Source: Acidobacteriota bacterium (GTDB lineage Bacteria; Acidobacteriota; Vicinamibacteria; Fen-336). Taken from it: a DNA stretch of 45,909 bases. The notes under the pieces are model-generated. The model made no database searches, was not told the DNA's origin, and worked only from the letters and a program-made list of their open reading frames with translations. The first letter of the stretch is position 1. Every line of letters begins with the position of its first letter. A program made the translations under genes and the position numbers. The DNA is taken from NCBI GenBank assembly GCA_003223555.1, contig QHVM01000108.1, positions 1 to 45,909 of the forward strand, read 5' to 3'. Below are positions 36,558 to 45,715 of the stretch, piece by piece.

Positions 36558-37357
36558 GGCTTCCCTGCCTTGCGCCGGGCCTCCTCATCCCATTGGATGA
36601 GGTCGAGTCGCGCCATCTCGCGGATGTCGGGATCCGGGTCGGACCTCGCCATCGTCTCCACGACGGGGCGGTACGTCGCCAGCGGAGCACCCTTCACGAC
36701 GGCGGTCGGGATGTTGATCAGGGCTTCCCGGCGGATCCTGGGGTCCGCATCCTTGGCCAGCGCCAGCAGCCGGTCCACGGGATCGATGAGGATGCCGACC
36801 TGGCGACCCTGGAAGGGGACGAACGGCACCAGGCTGGCGATGCTGAGCAGCTTGAGCTGCGCATTCTCGCCCGCGGTCGCCTCGGCCACGAACCGATATC
36901 CGGCCGGCTCGTTCAACTCGGCCAGGCGCGCGGCCAGGTAGGTACGGCGGTGCGGCTCCGCCGTTTCCATGAGTTCCTTGAGGGCGGTCAGCCCTTCCTG
37001 GTCTCCCAGCCGCGCGAGGGCCAGCGCCGCGGTCTCGCGTACGAGCCGCTCCGGGTCGCTCTGGACCACCTGCTTCAGGATCGGTCGCGAGGCCTGGTCG
37101 CCGCGCAGGCCCAGGACCTCGACCGCCATCCAGCGCACGCCGAGGTCCGGGCCCGAGCGTGCGGCCCCGCGGAGGGAGGCCAGGTCCGTCTTCACTCCTT
37201 CCCGCTTGAGCATGCTCTCCAGCTCGACCCACGGCTCCGGCCTGCCCACTCGATCCGCTCCACTCGCGGCCCGGTTGCCGCCCACGACCCCCAGCGTCAT
37301 GCCGATGCCGCCGAGAGCTGCCAGAGCCTGGGCGAGCCAGCGACCTCTCACTTGCAT
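36554..37357 (-). CDS. Exported HEAT-repeat protein
   Basis: The protein has about 267 residues. An N-terminal hydrophobic leader ([20 protein letters not shown]) precedes HEAT/PBS-lyase-like helical repeats ([62 protein letters not shown]). ATG 37357 overlaps the previous gene by 10 bases. GTG 37351 is an in-frame alternative that would give a GTGA overlap with the TGA at 37350-37348, as at the next junction. The stop overlaps the GTG of the giant protein gene. HEAT arrays bind other proteins, so it may assist assembly or export of its giant neighbours (inference). Confidence 0.82.
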   Translation of the reverse strand: MQVRGRWLAQALAALGGIGMTLGVVGGNRAASGADRVGRPEPWVELESMLKREGVKTDLASLRGAARSGPDLGVRWMAVEVLGLRGDQASRPILKQVVQSDPERLVRETAALALARLGDQEGLTALKELMETAEPHRRTYLAARLAELNEPAGYRFVAEATAGENAQLKLLSIASLVPFVPFQGRQVGILIDPVDRLLALAKDADPRIRREALINIPTAVVKGAPLATYRPVVETMARSDPDPDIREMARLDLIQWDEEARRKAGKP

Positions 37358-40300
37358 GCGGCCGGCCATCCTGCCCCCGGGGGTGCGGCATTCGCCCTCG
37401 CCCGGATCGCGGCGATGAGGGCGCTGTACATCGGATTCGAGAAGTTGTGCGCGCGGACCTCGGCACCGCTCAGATACGTCGGGACATGAGAGTTCCAGCT
37501 CGTCACCATCTTGGCGTTGAAGGCGGCGGGCGGGCTGCTCTTGCACGTGGTGCAGTTCGCAGCCCCGGCGACAAACGTCGAGAGATCATTGAACGTCGGC
37601 GTCACCATGAGGGTCCCGCCATCGGTGACGTGGAAGTTCTCGTGTGCCAGGGTGATGGAGCTGGACCAGTAGGTTCCCCGGGGAGGACCGGAGCCCGTTC
37701 CAGCCGCCGGCGGAGTGAGGTCTGTGATAATGGCCGCACACGTGAGGGGCGTGACGGCGGGGTCGTTGGCGCCGGTGACGTCGGTCCTGCCCAGCGAGTG
37801 CACGCCGAGACCGTGGTCCTCTTTCAGCTCATCGAGCCGGAAGCACCACTTCCCCCCGTCCACGCAACCCTTGTAGGTCGCGCTCAACGAGCGGCCCTGT
37901 TCCGTGTGCCCAAACTCCGTGGCGGACGGCGTCCAGGCCGACTGGGTGCGGGTCAACTTCGGGACGATGCCCGCGCAGCTCGGTCCTACTGTGACGGCCT
38001 GGGTCTTCGAGCTGGGTCCGCACGCGGCGGTGACGACCTGGCTGCCTTCGGCCGCATAGCTCACGCTGATGGACGCGCCGGTTGCGCTGGCCGGGCTCCC
38101 CCCCGGCGCCGTCCACTTGACCTTGTCGGGAGCGTTCGAGGTCGCGGTGAACGTCGCCGCCATCCCCACCGCCGCCACACACGGCCCGGTGATCGAGTTC
38201 ACCTGGACGGGGTCGGCCTTGCACGCGCCGGCCATGCACTTGCCGTTGATCTCGCACTCGTTCCCGGTGTCGCAGGCGGTGCCGTCGGCGACGTTGGCGT
38301 GCTGGCAGCTCCCGTCCACGCAGGAGTCCGTGGTGCAGGCGTTCTTGTCGTCACAGCCTCCGACGCACTCCTTCTTGGGCGGCGGAGGCGGCGGGGGCGC
38401 CCCGCCCCAGCCGGACTTGGTGATCCCAAAGCCGGGGTCGGAGATGATGACCGAGCCATCCTCGCTGACGCGGGCCGGCCCCGTCGACACGAACTGCTCG
38501 ATGTCGTGGTCGAACTGGAAGACTTCGATGACCTGTCCCGGGGGCAGCGCGTCCGCGTTCGGGAGCTGCACGCGGACAGGCGGGTCGAAGTGCACCCCGG
38601 CCGGCTGCAGCGTCCACACGATCCGCGGCGCCGTCCCGTAGGGAGGAGGCATCGGCACCTTGTCGGCATGGACCTGGCTCACGGTCAGGCGGCCGGTCTT
38701 CGACCCGTCGGGGAACGTGGTCGAGTGGGGGAACACGGTGAAGACCAGCCCCGGCACGCCGGGCATGGTCAGCGTGACCTCCTGGTCGCCGCCGACAACC
38801 TGCGAGCCAGCGGTATTGAGGGGAGGCAGGTAGATGGGCATGCCGATCGTGTTGTCCTGGCCGGCGATCGTCATCATCTGGAAGGCGAGGAAGGGGAACG
38901 TCTCGGGCCGCGTGCTCGTGCGCCCGTCGACGATGAGCGTGATCGTCCCCACCGGGGCGCTTCCGATCGAGAACTGTCCGTGATCGTTCGTCGTCGCCTG
39001 CAGCGGCGTGCCCACGATCTTGGCGGTGGCGTTGGGAACCGGGTGGTCCGTGTTGTCGAGAACCACCCCGCTGACCCGGGTCTGGGCGGCGGGGCCGGAC
39101 GCCACACCGGTCGCCTTGAACACGACCGGGACGCCCTCCATGTTCTCGAAGGCCGCGGCCACGATGTTGTTGGAGATGCCCGGCTGCTCGGAGAGAGTCA
39201 GCGTCACCGCAGCCTTGCCGTCGCTGTCGGTCGGCATCGTGACCGTCGTCCGGCCCTCGCCGAGGTGGCCTCCCCCTTGCGCGGCGAACGTCACCGGCAC
39301 TCCCGACACCGGGTTGCCGCCCGCGTCGAGGACGATCACCACGAACGGCATCGACAACGGGCTGCCGACGATGCCGACGAAGGTCTCTCCCATTACCGCC
39401 GCGGGGTTGATGTGGACAGGCGGCCCCACCGTGGCCGAGGCGCAGAACATCAGCTCGCCCACGAATCCGGGGGACGTCACGGATACCTGGTTGTTGCCCG
39501 CCCCGGTGCGGGTGCCGAGCTGGAATATCGCGCTGGCCTGGCCCCGATCGTCGCTCACGACCGAGACCGACCGGCCCTCGTCCGGGAAGGCCTTCACGAC
39601 TCCGTCGGTGCGGGCGACGGTGAAGGTCACCGGCCGCCCCGGCAGCGGCCGCCCGAAGGCGTCCTGGATCGACACGACGAGCGGCTCGGGAAGCGTGGTC
39701 CCGATCATCCCTGACTGGTTGTTGCCGGACAGCATCACGATCCGCTGCTGGCCCGCCACGTCCTGGAACGTCACGTGGATGCTGGTCTGGCTCTGGTTGC
39801 CGGCCCGGTCGCGAGCCACCGCCGTGATGGTGTTGAGGCCGCGGGCGAGCAGCAGGTCGCCGACCACGAAGCTGCGGTTTGAGACCGCGGCCGGTACGCC
39901 GTTCACCGTGACCGTGGCCTGCTCGGCGTTCACGGTACCGGTCACGATGTCGTTGATCATGCCGGTGACCGTGACTTGAGCGGTGGTCAGGATCGCGCCC
40001 TCGGTGGGGGCGTCGATCCGGATCGTAGGCGCGGTGGTATCCAGCGTGACCGTGACGCTTCCGCTGCCCACGGCGCCGCCGGCGTCGGTGGCGGTGGCGG
40101 TCAGGAGGTTGTTGCCTTCCCGCAGCGGCACGCCCTCGGCCGTGAAGCTCTGGCCACCCACCACCGCCGCCACGCCGTTGACGTCGACGGACACCACGGG
40201 TCGATCGACGGTGCCCGTGACGGTCACCGGCCCCGAGCGGAAGAGCGCGAGCGAAGCCGGCGAGGTGATCGTGACCAGCAGGCGCTGCACGGCGTTGAAG

Positions 40301-42078
40301 TTGACGGTGATGCTCCGGGTCGCCGCGTTGCCGGCGCGGTCGAGCGATTCCACAACGATCGGGTTCGCCCCCTGGCTCAGCATGACCGGGCAGGAGAAAG
40401 ACGATCCCGTCACGAGGGCCGGCATGCCATTGCAAGAGAGATGGTCCAGCCCGGAGAGGCTGTCATCGCTCGAGCCGGTGACGCTGATGGCGGATTCGCT
40501 CGTCGACGTCCCATCGGCGGGAGACGTGATGGTGAGGCTCGGCGGCGTCTTGTCCAGGCTCACGCTGGCGCTGGCGGACGAGCTGTTGCCCGCCTGGTCC
40601 GTAGCCGTGCCGGAGGCGGTCTGGTTCTCCCCGTCGTTGCTTATCGTGACCAGCGGCGGGCAGCTCTGCACCTGCGATCCCGCGTCGGAGCAGGTGAAGG
40701 TGACGGTCACGTCCGCGTTGTTCCACCCGTTGGCGTTTGGCGCGGCTGACCGCGTCGCGGTGATGACGGGCGGCGTCCGGTCGATGCGGAAGGAAATGCT
40801 GGTCGAGGCCTGGTTTCCGGCCCGGTCCACCGCGGTGCCGGGAACGCTTTGACTGCCTTCGGCCCCCACCGTGACCGGAGCCGGACACGTCGCCACCTGC
40901 GACAGGCCGTCTGCGCACGTGAAGGTCACCGTGACGTCGGTGTTGTTCCAGCCGTTCTCGTTGGCCGGCGGCGCGGCGGCCCCGCTGATCGTGGGCGGCG
41001 TCTTGTCGATGCTCACCGTCACGCTGGCCGAGGCGGAGTTGCCCGCCCGGTCGGTGGCGGTGCCCGAGACGACCTGGCCCTCGACTTCGCTGCTGACCGT
41101 GACCGGGCCGGGGCAGGAGGCGATCTGCGATCCTCCGTCGGAGCAGGTGAACGTCACGACGACGTCCGTGTTGTTCCACCCGTTGGTATTGGCTTCCGGC
41201 GAGCGCGTGGCGGTGATGACGGGCCCCGACTTGTCGATGCGGACGGTGACGCTGGTGGACGCCTGGTTACCCGCCCGATCGACCGCGGTGCCGGAGGCGC
41301 TCTGGGTCCCTTCGGCGGTCACGCTGACCGGAGCCGGACACGTCGCGACCTGCGACAGCGCGTCGGCGCATGTGAACGTGACGGTCACGTCGCTGTTGTT
41401 CCAGCCGTTGCCGTTGGCAGGCGGAGCGGCGGTCTGCGTGATCGTGGGCGGGGTCTTGTCGATGTTCAGGGTGACGCTGGTCGAGGCGCTGTTGCCGGCC
41501 TTGTCGACGGCGGTGCCGCTAACGACCCGGCCTGCCCCCTCGGCGCTGACGGTGACGGGCGGGCTGCAGCTCGCGATGCCCGAGGTCGCGTCCGCGCACG
41601 TGAACGTCACCGTCGGGTTGGCCTGGGCGGTGATCGTCGGCGCGTCGTTGTCGGTCCCGATGATCTCGACGACGATGCCGGCCCCCTGTCGGCCCCGGAC
41701 CAGCACCGAGATCTGGTTGGAGGCCTGGAGCGTGACCGGCTTCTCCACGAGCTTGTCGGTCAGGTTCAGGTCCCGGGGTCCCAGGACCTGCGTGCCGTTG
41801 ATCAAGATGTTCCCGCTCAGGACCCTCGGGAATTCGCCGCTCAGGCCGCCGTTGTGCACGCGGATGACGTAGGCCGCGGCAGGATTCAGGACGGAAAAGC
41901 TCTTGACGACGGGAACCGGAGTCCCGGGTCCCCGCAGGTAGGTCTCGGGCCCGAAGGCCTGGAACGTGCCGGCGGCAGCGGGCACACCGGTCGCGACGAT
42001 CATGCCGCCCGCGGCGGCGATGGAGAGCAGGAGGGAGGGGGCTCTCCAGCCGGATAGAAGCCTGCACGAAGACGACAC
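37348..42078 (-). CDS. Giant Ig-repeat surface protein with C-terminal HENFH zincin-like domain
   Basis: The 1,576-residue protein starts at GTG 42078 with GGGAGGA nine bases upstream. After a signal peptide (LLLSIAAAGGMIVATGVPAA) comes a beta domain, then four to five near-identical Ig-like units of 75-76 residues (GWNNTDVTVTFTCADG, AVDRAGNQASTSV). Further Ig-like domains follow (SPADGTSTSESAISVTGSSD, and two Big_1-type units), then a CnaB unit and a cysteine-rich segment (CVGGCDDKNACTTDSC). The C-terminal 200 residues contain H1479-E-N-F-H1483 (37630-37644), the HExxH pattern of zinc metalloproteases, and a later GAEVRAHNFSNPMY segment that could supply a third ligand. It is first gene of the operon and likely extracellular. 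Confidence 0.82.
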   Translation of the reverse strand: MSSSCRLLSGWRAPSLLLSIAAAGGMIVATGVPAAAGTFQAFGPETYLRGPGTPVPVVKSFSVLNPAAAYVIRVHNGGLSGEFPRVLSGNILINGTQVLGPRDLNLTDKLVEKPVTLQASNQISVLVRGRQGAGIVVEIIGTDNDAPTITAQANPTVTFTCADATSGIASCSPPVTVSAEGAGRVVSGTAVDKAGNSASTSVTLNIDKTPPTITQTAAPPANGNGWNNSDVTVTFTCADALSQVATCPAPVSVTAEGTQSASGTAVDRAGNQASTSVTVRIDKSGPVITATRSPEANTNGWNNTDVVVTFTCSDGGSQIASCPGPVTVSSEVEGQVVSGTATDRAGNSASASVTVSIDKTPPTISGAAAPPANENGWNNTDVTVTFTCADGLSQVATCPAPVTVGAEGSQSVPGTAVDRAGNQASTSISFRIDRTPPVITATRSAAPNANGWNNADVTVTFTCSDAGSQVQSCPPLVTISNDGENQTASGTATDQAGNSSSASASVSLDKTPPSLTITSPADGTSTSESAISVTGSSDDSLSGLDHLSCNGMPALVTGSSFSCPVMLSQGANPIVVESLDRAGNAATRSITVNFNAVQRLLVTITSPASLALFRSGPVTVTGTVDRPVVSVDVNGVAAVVGGQSFTAEGVPLREGNNLLTATATDAGGAVGSGSVTVTLDTTAPTIRIDAPTEGAILTTAQVTVTGMINDIVTGTVNAEQATVTVNGVPAAVSNRSFVVGDLLLARGLNTITAVARDRAGNQSQTSIHVTFQDVAGQQRIVMLSGNNQSGMIGTTLPEPLVVSIQDAFGRPLPGRPVTFTVARTDGVVKAFPDEGRSVSVVSDDRGQASAIFQLGTRTGAGNNQVSVTSPGFVGELMFCASATVGPPVHINPAAVMGETFVGIVGSPLSMPFVVIVLDAGGNPVSGVPVTFAAQGGGHLGEGRTTVTMPTDSDGKAAVTLTLSEQPGISNNIVAAAFENMEGVPVVFKATGVASGPAAQTRVSGVVLDNTDHPVPNATAKIVGTPLQATTNDHGQFSIGSAPVGTITLIVDGRTSTRPETFPFLAFQMMTIAGQDNTIGMPIYLPPLNTAGSQVVGGDQEVTLTMPGVPGLVFTVFPHSTTFPDGSKTGRLTVSQVHADKVPMPPPYGTAPRIVWTLQPAGVHFDPPVRVQLPNADALPPGQVIEVFQFDHDIEQFVSTGPARVSEDGSVIISDPGFGITKSGWGGAPPPPPPPKKECVGGCDDKNACTTDSCVDGSCQHANVADGTACDTGNECEINGKCMAGACKADPVQVNSITGPCVAAVGMAATFTATSNAPDKVKWTAPGGSPASATGASISVSYAAEGSQVVTAACGPSSKTQAVTVGPSCAGIVPKLTRTQSAWTPSATEFGHTEQGRSLSATYKGCVDGGKWCFRLDELKEDHGLGVHSLGRTDVTGANDPAVTPLTCAAIITDLTPPAAGTGSGPPRGTYWSSSITLAHENFHVTDGGTLMVTPTFNDLSTFVAGAANCTTCKSSPPAAFNAKMVTSWNSHVPTYLSGAEVRAHNFSNPMYSALIAAIRARANAAPPGAGWPAACK
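40547..41461 (-). repeat. Tandem Ig-unit repeats, 228/225-bp alternating period
   Basis: The boundary sequence for DKTPP/DRTPP falls at 40547, 40775, 41000, 41228 and 41453. The spacing therefore alternates 228, 225, 228, 225 bp (76 and 75 residues). Odd and even units also differ in sequence (TITQTAAPP or TISGAAAPP against VITATRS), so the array grew by duplicating a two-unit, 453-bp block. Confidence 0.8.
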
Positions 42079-42161
42079 CAGTCAGTCCTCCCTTCGGGGT
42101 GCAAGCAAGACCCCGGGGCGACTCAGGCTCCCTTGAGCTCAGCAGTCCAGATTGGGAACGA

Positions 42162-42189
42162 AAATTAGACGAGAATGGCGCGTTGTCAA
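42162..42189 (-). promoter_or_regulatory. Promoter of the surface-protein operon
   Basis: Minus-strand TTGACA (42184-42189) is followed after 16 bp by TAATTT (42162-42167), with an A-tract just upstream of the -35. The predicted start lies about 75 bases before GTG 42078. The A-tract plus TTGACA layout is the same as at the TonB receptor promoter. Confidence 0.55.
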
Positions 42190-42223
42190 GGGTTTTTTTA
42201 ATGGAGTTTTTGTCAGAACGCTC

Positions 42224-43519
42224 TCATGGCCGCCTCGCCACCTCGGCGAGCGCCTTGTCGAGGACGTCGGCGGCCTGGTCCGCGTCCTCGGTCGTGACCG
42301 TGAGCGGCGGCGAGATCCGCAGCACGTTGCCGTAGAGGCCGCCCTTGCCGATGATGAGGCCGTGGTCCTTGGCCGACTCCATGACCGCCGCCGCGGCCTG
42401 GGGGGCGGGTTCCTTGGTCTGGCGGTCCTTCACCAGCTCCACGCCCTGCATGAGGCCCATGCCGCGGACCTCGCCCACGAGCGCGTGCTTCTCGCCCAGG
42501 CCATCGAGCCGGGAGCGCAGGTGGCCGCCCACCACCGCCGCGTTGTCGGCCAGGCGGTCCTTCTCGATGACGTCGACGACCGCCCGGCACACGGCCATCG
42601 TCACCGGGTTGCCCCCGAAGGTGGCGATGGTCGAGCCCTTGAACGAGTCGGCGACCTCGGCACGGGCGACGGTGGCCCCGATGGGGTGGCCGTTGCCCAG
42701 GCTCTTGGCGGCGACGATGATGTCCGGCTTGACGCCGTACTGCTCGATGCCGAACCACTTGCCTCCCGTGCGCCCCCAGCCGGTCTGGACCTCGTCGGCG
42801 ATGAAGAGCGCGTCGTGGCGGCGCGCGATCTCGGCCACCCGGGGGTAGTAGTCCTTCGGCGGCGTGATGAAGCCGCCGACACCCATGATCGGCTCACCGA
42901 TGAAGGCCGCGGGCCGTCCCGAGGTGGTCGTCCGGATGACCTCCTCGACATCCTGCGCGCACGCCGTCCCGCAGCTCTCCGGCTTCAGGCCGAGCGGGCA
43001 GCGGTAGCAGTAGGGCGCCATCGCGTGGCGGATCGACCCGTCGTGCACGCCGCCCAGCCGCCAGTTGGCATGCGCGGTCAGCGACATGGAGAGCATCGTC
43101 CGGCCGTGATAGCCGTGGCGGAGCGCCACCACCTCCGTGCGCTGGGTGTAGACGCGCGCGGTCAGGATGGCGGTCTCGATCGCCTCGGTGCCGCTGTTGG
43201 TGAAGAAGCTCTTGGCCGGCTTGTCCCCGGGGAAGATCTCGGCCAGCTTCTCGGCCAGCTCCACGATGGGGATCGTCGGGAACAGCGTCGAGACGTGCTG
43301 GAGCGTCCGGGCCTGCTTCTCGAGGGCCGCCACCACCCGCGGCTCGCAGTGGCCGAGGGCGACGGTGACGATGCCGCCGAAGAAGTCCAGGTAACGCTTC
43401 CCGTCCGCGTCCTGCAGCCATTTGCCCTCGCCGCGAACGAAGGGCAGCGGCTCCTTGTAATAGGGCGAGAGGCCGTAGAGGTACTTGCGGTACTTCTCGT
43501 TGATCTCGGCTCGGTTCAC
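42224..43519 (-). CDS. Class III PLP aminotransferase (AGXT2/beta-alanine transaminase-like)
   Basis: The 431-residue protein starts at GTG 43519 with AGAGAGG upstream. It has the class III fold: FFTNSGTEAIE for the phosphate cup, FIADEVQTGWGRTG with D242 for the pyridine nitrogen, and the Schiff-base lysine K272 in VAAKSLGNGHPIG. The length is typical. It belongs with the omega-amino acid transaminases that move the amino group of beta-alanine or beta-aminoisobutyrate to pyruvate or glyoxylate. Four cysteines at 171, 174, 183 and 187 form a C-x2-C-x8-C-x3-C cluster. In context it takes the product of the beta-ureidopropionase and hands the semialdehyde to the aldehyde dehydrogenase. Confidence 0.9.
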   Translation of the reverse strand: MNRAEINEKYRKYLYGLSPYYKEPLPFVRGEGKWLQDADGKRYLDFFGGIVTVALGHCEPRVVAALEKQARTLQHVSTLFPTIPIVELAEKLAEIFPGDKPAKSFFTNSGTEAIETAILTARVYTQRTEVVALRHGYHGRTMLSMSLTAHANWRLGGVHDGSIRHAMAPYCYRCPLGLKPESCGTACAQDVEEVIRTTTSGRPAAFIGEPIMGVGGFITPPKDYYPRVAEIARRHDALFIADEVQTGWGRTGGKWFGIEQYGVKPDIIVAAKSLGNGHPIGATVARAEVADSFKGSTIATFGGNPVTMAVCRAVVDVIEKDRLADNAAVVGGHLRSRLDGLGEKHALVGEVRGMGLMQGVELVKDRQTKEPAPQAAAAVMESAKDHGLIIGKGGLYGNVLRISPPLTVTTEDADQAADVLDKALAEVARRP

Positions 43520-43626
43520 GGGGACCTCTCTCGCTTGCGCGGATGTGGCCTCAAGGCATTCATCAACGAGTCACGCGCTCCGCGAGACACGCGCGCCCTC
43601 GACGTGGCTCTCCGACATCCGACACT

Positions 43627-44235
43627 CTAGCGGGGGAACTCGATCTGGGTCACCTGGTGCTCCGGCGTCTCCCCGCACTCCACCAGGCTCGTATAGCTGA
43701 GCAGGCAGACGTCCATCTTGGTGCCGGTGAGGCTCTCGCCGCGCAGGTCCAGGCTGCGGGCAACGACCATCATCTTCTTGTCGACCGAAGGCGCCATCAG
43801 CTCGCGGTGGGGGGGATCCGGCTTGAGGGACGTCGTCTTGGCACCCTCGACGAGCTTCAGCGCGTGGGGCGACGGGACCTTGACCGTGCGTGTCTCGCCA
43901 TCGACATCGCGCTCGCGCTCCACGGGCTCGTACTCGATTTCCAGCGTGCTCCCGCGCAGAGGCACCATCTTCTTTCCCACCCACAGGTCCGCGCTCGAGC
44001 GGCGGCCCGCGGTGCCCTCGACCTGCGAGCCTCCCTGGGGCCAGGAGAAGTACTCGTAGGAGAGCGTCCACTGCCGCAGGGGCACGCTGCTGCCATCGGC
44101 GAAATGCACGACGATCGGCGGCCGTTCGACGCTCTCCTGCGCGGCGCAGAGCGTCGTCCCCGCCAAGACGGCCAGGGCCGCGAAGACCGTGCTAGTACAT
44201 GCTCGACTTGCGTGCCTGACCGGTGTAGTCGACAT
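43627..44235 (-). CDS. Small exported protein of unknown function
   Basis: The 202-residue protein has a signal peptide (TVFAALAVLAGTTLCAAQ) and a beta-rich mature part (IVVHFADGSSVPLRQWTLSY, MVPLRGSTLEIEYEPVE) with two cysteines near the C-terminus. No family is recognised. ATG 44235 lies inside the 3' end of the aldehyde dehydrogenase gene, overlapping it by 44 bases in another frame. No later start keeps the signal peptide. It sits between the aldehyde dehydrogenase and aminotransferase genes on the same strand, so it is probably co-transcribed with the pyrimidine-catabolic block, although its role there is unclear. Confidence 0.7.
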   Translation of the reverse strand: MSTTPVRHASRACTSTVFAALAVLAGTTLCAAQESVERPPIVVHFADGSSVPLRQWTLSYEYFSWPQGGSQVEGTAGRRSSADLWVGKKMVPLRGSTLEIEYEPVERERDVDGETRTVKVPSPHALKLVEGAKTTSLKPDPPHRELMAPSVDKKMMVVARSLDLRGESLTGTKMDVCLLSYTSLVECGETPEHQVTQIEFPR

Positions 44236-45715
44236 AGACCGTCTTGACCTCGGTGAAGAACTCCAGCGCCGTCGGCCCCTGCTCCCGGGGACCGACGCCG
44301 GTGGCTTTCGTCCCCCCGAAGGGAAGCTGCGCCTCGCCGCCGGGAGTGCCGCTGTTGATGTGGACGATGCCGGCCTCGATGTCGTCCACGAAGCGGAAGA
44401 CCGACGAGGCGTCGCGGGTGAAGATCGAGGCCGACAGCCCGTAGCGGACCTGGTTGGCGGCGGCGAGCGCTTCTTCGAACCCCTTCACCCGGATGACCGA
44501 TACCACGGGCCCGAAGATCTCCTCCTGGGCGATCCGCATCGTCGGGGAGACGTGGTCGAAGACCGCGGGCTCCACGAAGTGGCCGTGGGCCAGGGCGCCC
44601 TCCTCCAGCTTCCGCCCGCCGCCGCACAGCCGGGCCCCCTCTTCCTGCCCGATGGCGATGTACTTGAGGTCGGTCTCGAGCTGTGAGCGGTCCACCGCCG
44701 GACCCATCTCCGTCGCCGCGTCGAGGCCGCTGCCCACCCTGACCCTCTTCGCCCGGGCCACCAGGCGCTCGACGAAGGCATCCGCTATACCCTCCTCGAC
44801 GACGACCCGCGACGTGGCAGTGCAGCGCTGGCCGGTCGACCCGAAGGCGCCCTGCGCGCTCGACTCCACGGCCAGTTCGAGGTCGGCGTCGGAGAGGACC
44901 ACCACCGGGTTCTTGCCTCCCATCTCGCACTGCACGCGGGCCATGCGGCGGGCGCCGCGGGAGTAGATCTCCGCCCCCACGTCGTTGCTGCCGGTGAAGG
45001 AGATGGCCCGCACGTCGTCATGGTCGACGAGCGCGTTGCCGACCGTGCCCCCCGACCCCAGCACCATGTTCAGCGCGCCCCGGGGCACCCCCGCCCGCTC
45101 GAAGATCGAGACGACGGCGCTGGCCGTCTCGGGCGTCAGCGTGGCCGGCTTGAAGACGACCGTGTTGCCGCTGACGAGGGCGGGGGCCATCTTCCAGACC
45201 GGGATCGCGACCGGGAAGTTCCAGGGCGTGACGCACACGACGACACCCAGCGGCTGCCGGACGGTGTAGCAGAAGTTGCTCGGCAGCTCGGAGGGGACCG
45301 TCTGCCCGCCGATGCGCCGGCCCTCGGCCGCGATGTACTCGAGGATGTTGATCGTGCGCTGGATCTCGCCCAGCGACTCCTTGACCGTCTTGCCTTGCTC
45401 GCGCGTGAGCAGCCGGGCGACCTGCTCCTTCTCCGCGTCCATGATCGCCATCGCCTTGAACAGGATCGCGCCCCGCCTGGGAGCGGGAGTCGAGCGCCAG
45501 GCCGGCCAAGCCGCCCGCGCGGCCGCCACCGCGCGCCTCGCGTCCTCGGCGGTCGACAGCGGCACCTGGCCCAGCACCTCCCGCGTGTCGGCGGGATTCA
45601 GGTTCGGCGTGGTGCGGGCGGACTCGGAGGCCACCCACTCCCCGCCGATGAAGTTGCGGTAGACCTGGCCGCCGCCCTGGGCGCGGGGATCGGGACGGGC
45701 GCCGGCGGCGCTCAC
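44192..45715 (-). CDS. NAD(P)-dependent aldehyde dehydrogenase (semialdehyde dehydrogenase type)
   Basis: The protein has 507 residues from GTG 45715, which overlaps the TGA of the upstream gene (GTGA). The ALDH signature is complete: [47 protein letters not shown] with the general-base Glu, and [13 protein letters not shown] with the nucleophilic Cys. It also has [13 protein letters not shown] and [15 protein letters not shown]. The C-terminal pattern resembles alpha-ketoglutaric-semialdehyde/succinic-semialdehyde dehydrogenases rather than CoA-acylating methylmalonate-semialdehyde dehydrogenase. In this context malonic or methylmalonic semialdehyde from the aminotransferase is a plausible substrate (inference). 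Confidence 0.93.
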   Translation of the reverse strand: MSAAGARPDPRAQGGGQVYRNFIGGEWVASESARTTPNLNPADTREVLGQVPLSTAEDARRAVAAARAAWPAWRSTPAPRRGAILFKAMAIMDAEKEQVARLLTREQGKTVKESLGEIQRTINILEYIAAEGRRIGGQTVPSELPSNFCYTVRQPLGVVVCVTPWNFPVAIPVWKMAPALVSGNTVVFKPATLTPETASAVVSIFERAGVPRGALNMVLGSGGTVGNALVDHDDVRAISFTGSNDVGAEIYSRGARRMARVQCEMGGKNPVVVLSDADLELAVESSAQGAFGSTGQRCTATSRVVVEEGIADAFVERLVARAKRVRVGSGLDAATEMGPAVDRSQLETDLKYIAIGQEEGARLCGGGRKLEEGALAHGHFVEPAVFDHVSPTMRIAQEEIFGPVVSVIRVKGFEEALAAANQVRYGLSASIFTRDASSVFRFVDDIEAGIVHINSGTPGGEAQLPFGGTKATGVGPREQGPTALEFFTEVKTVYVDYTGQARKSSMY

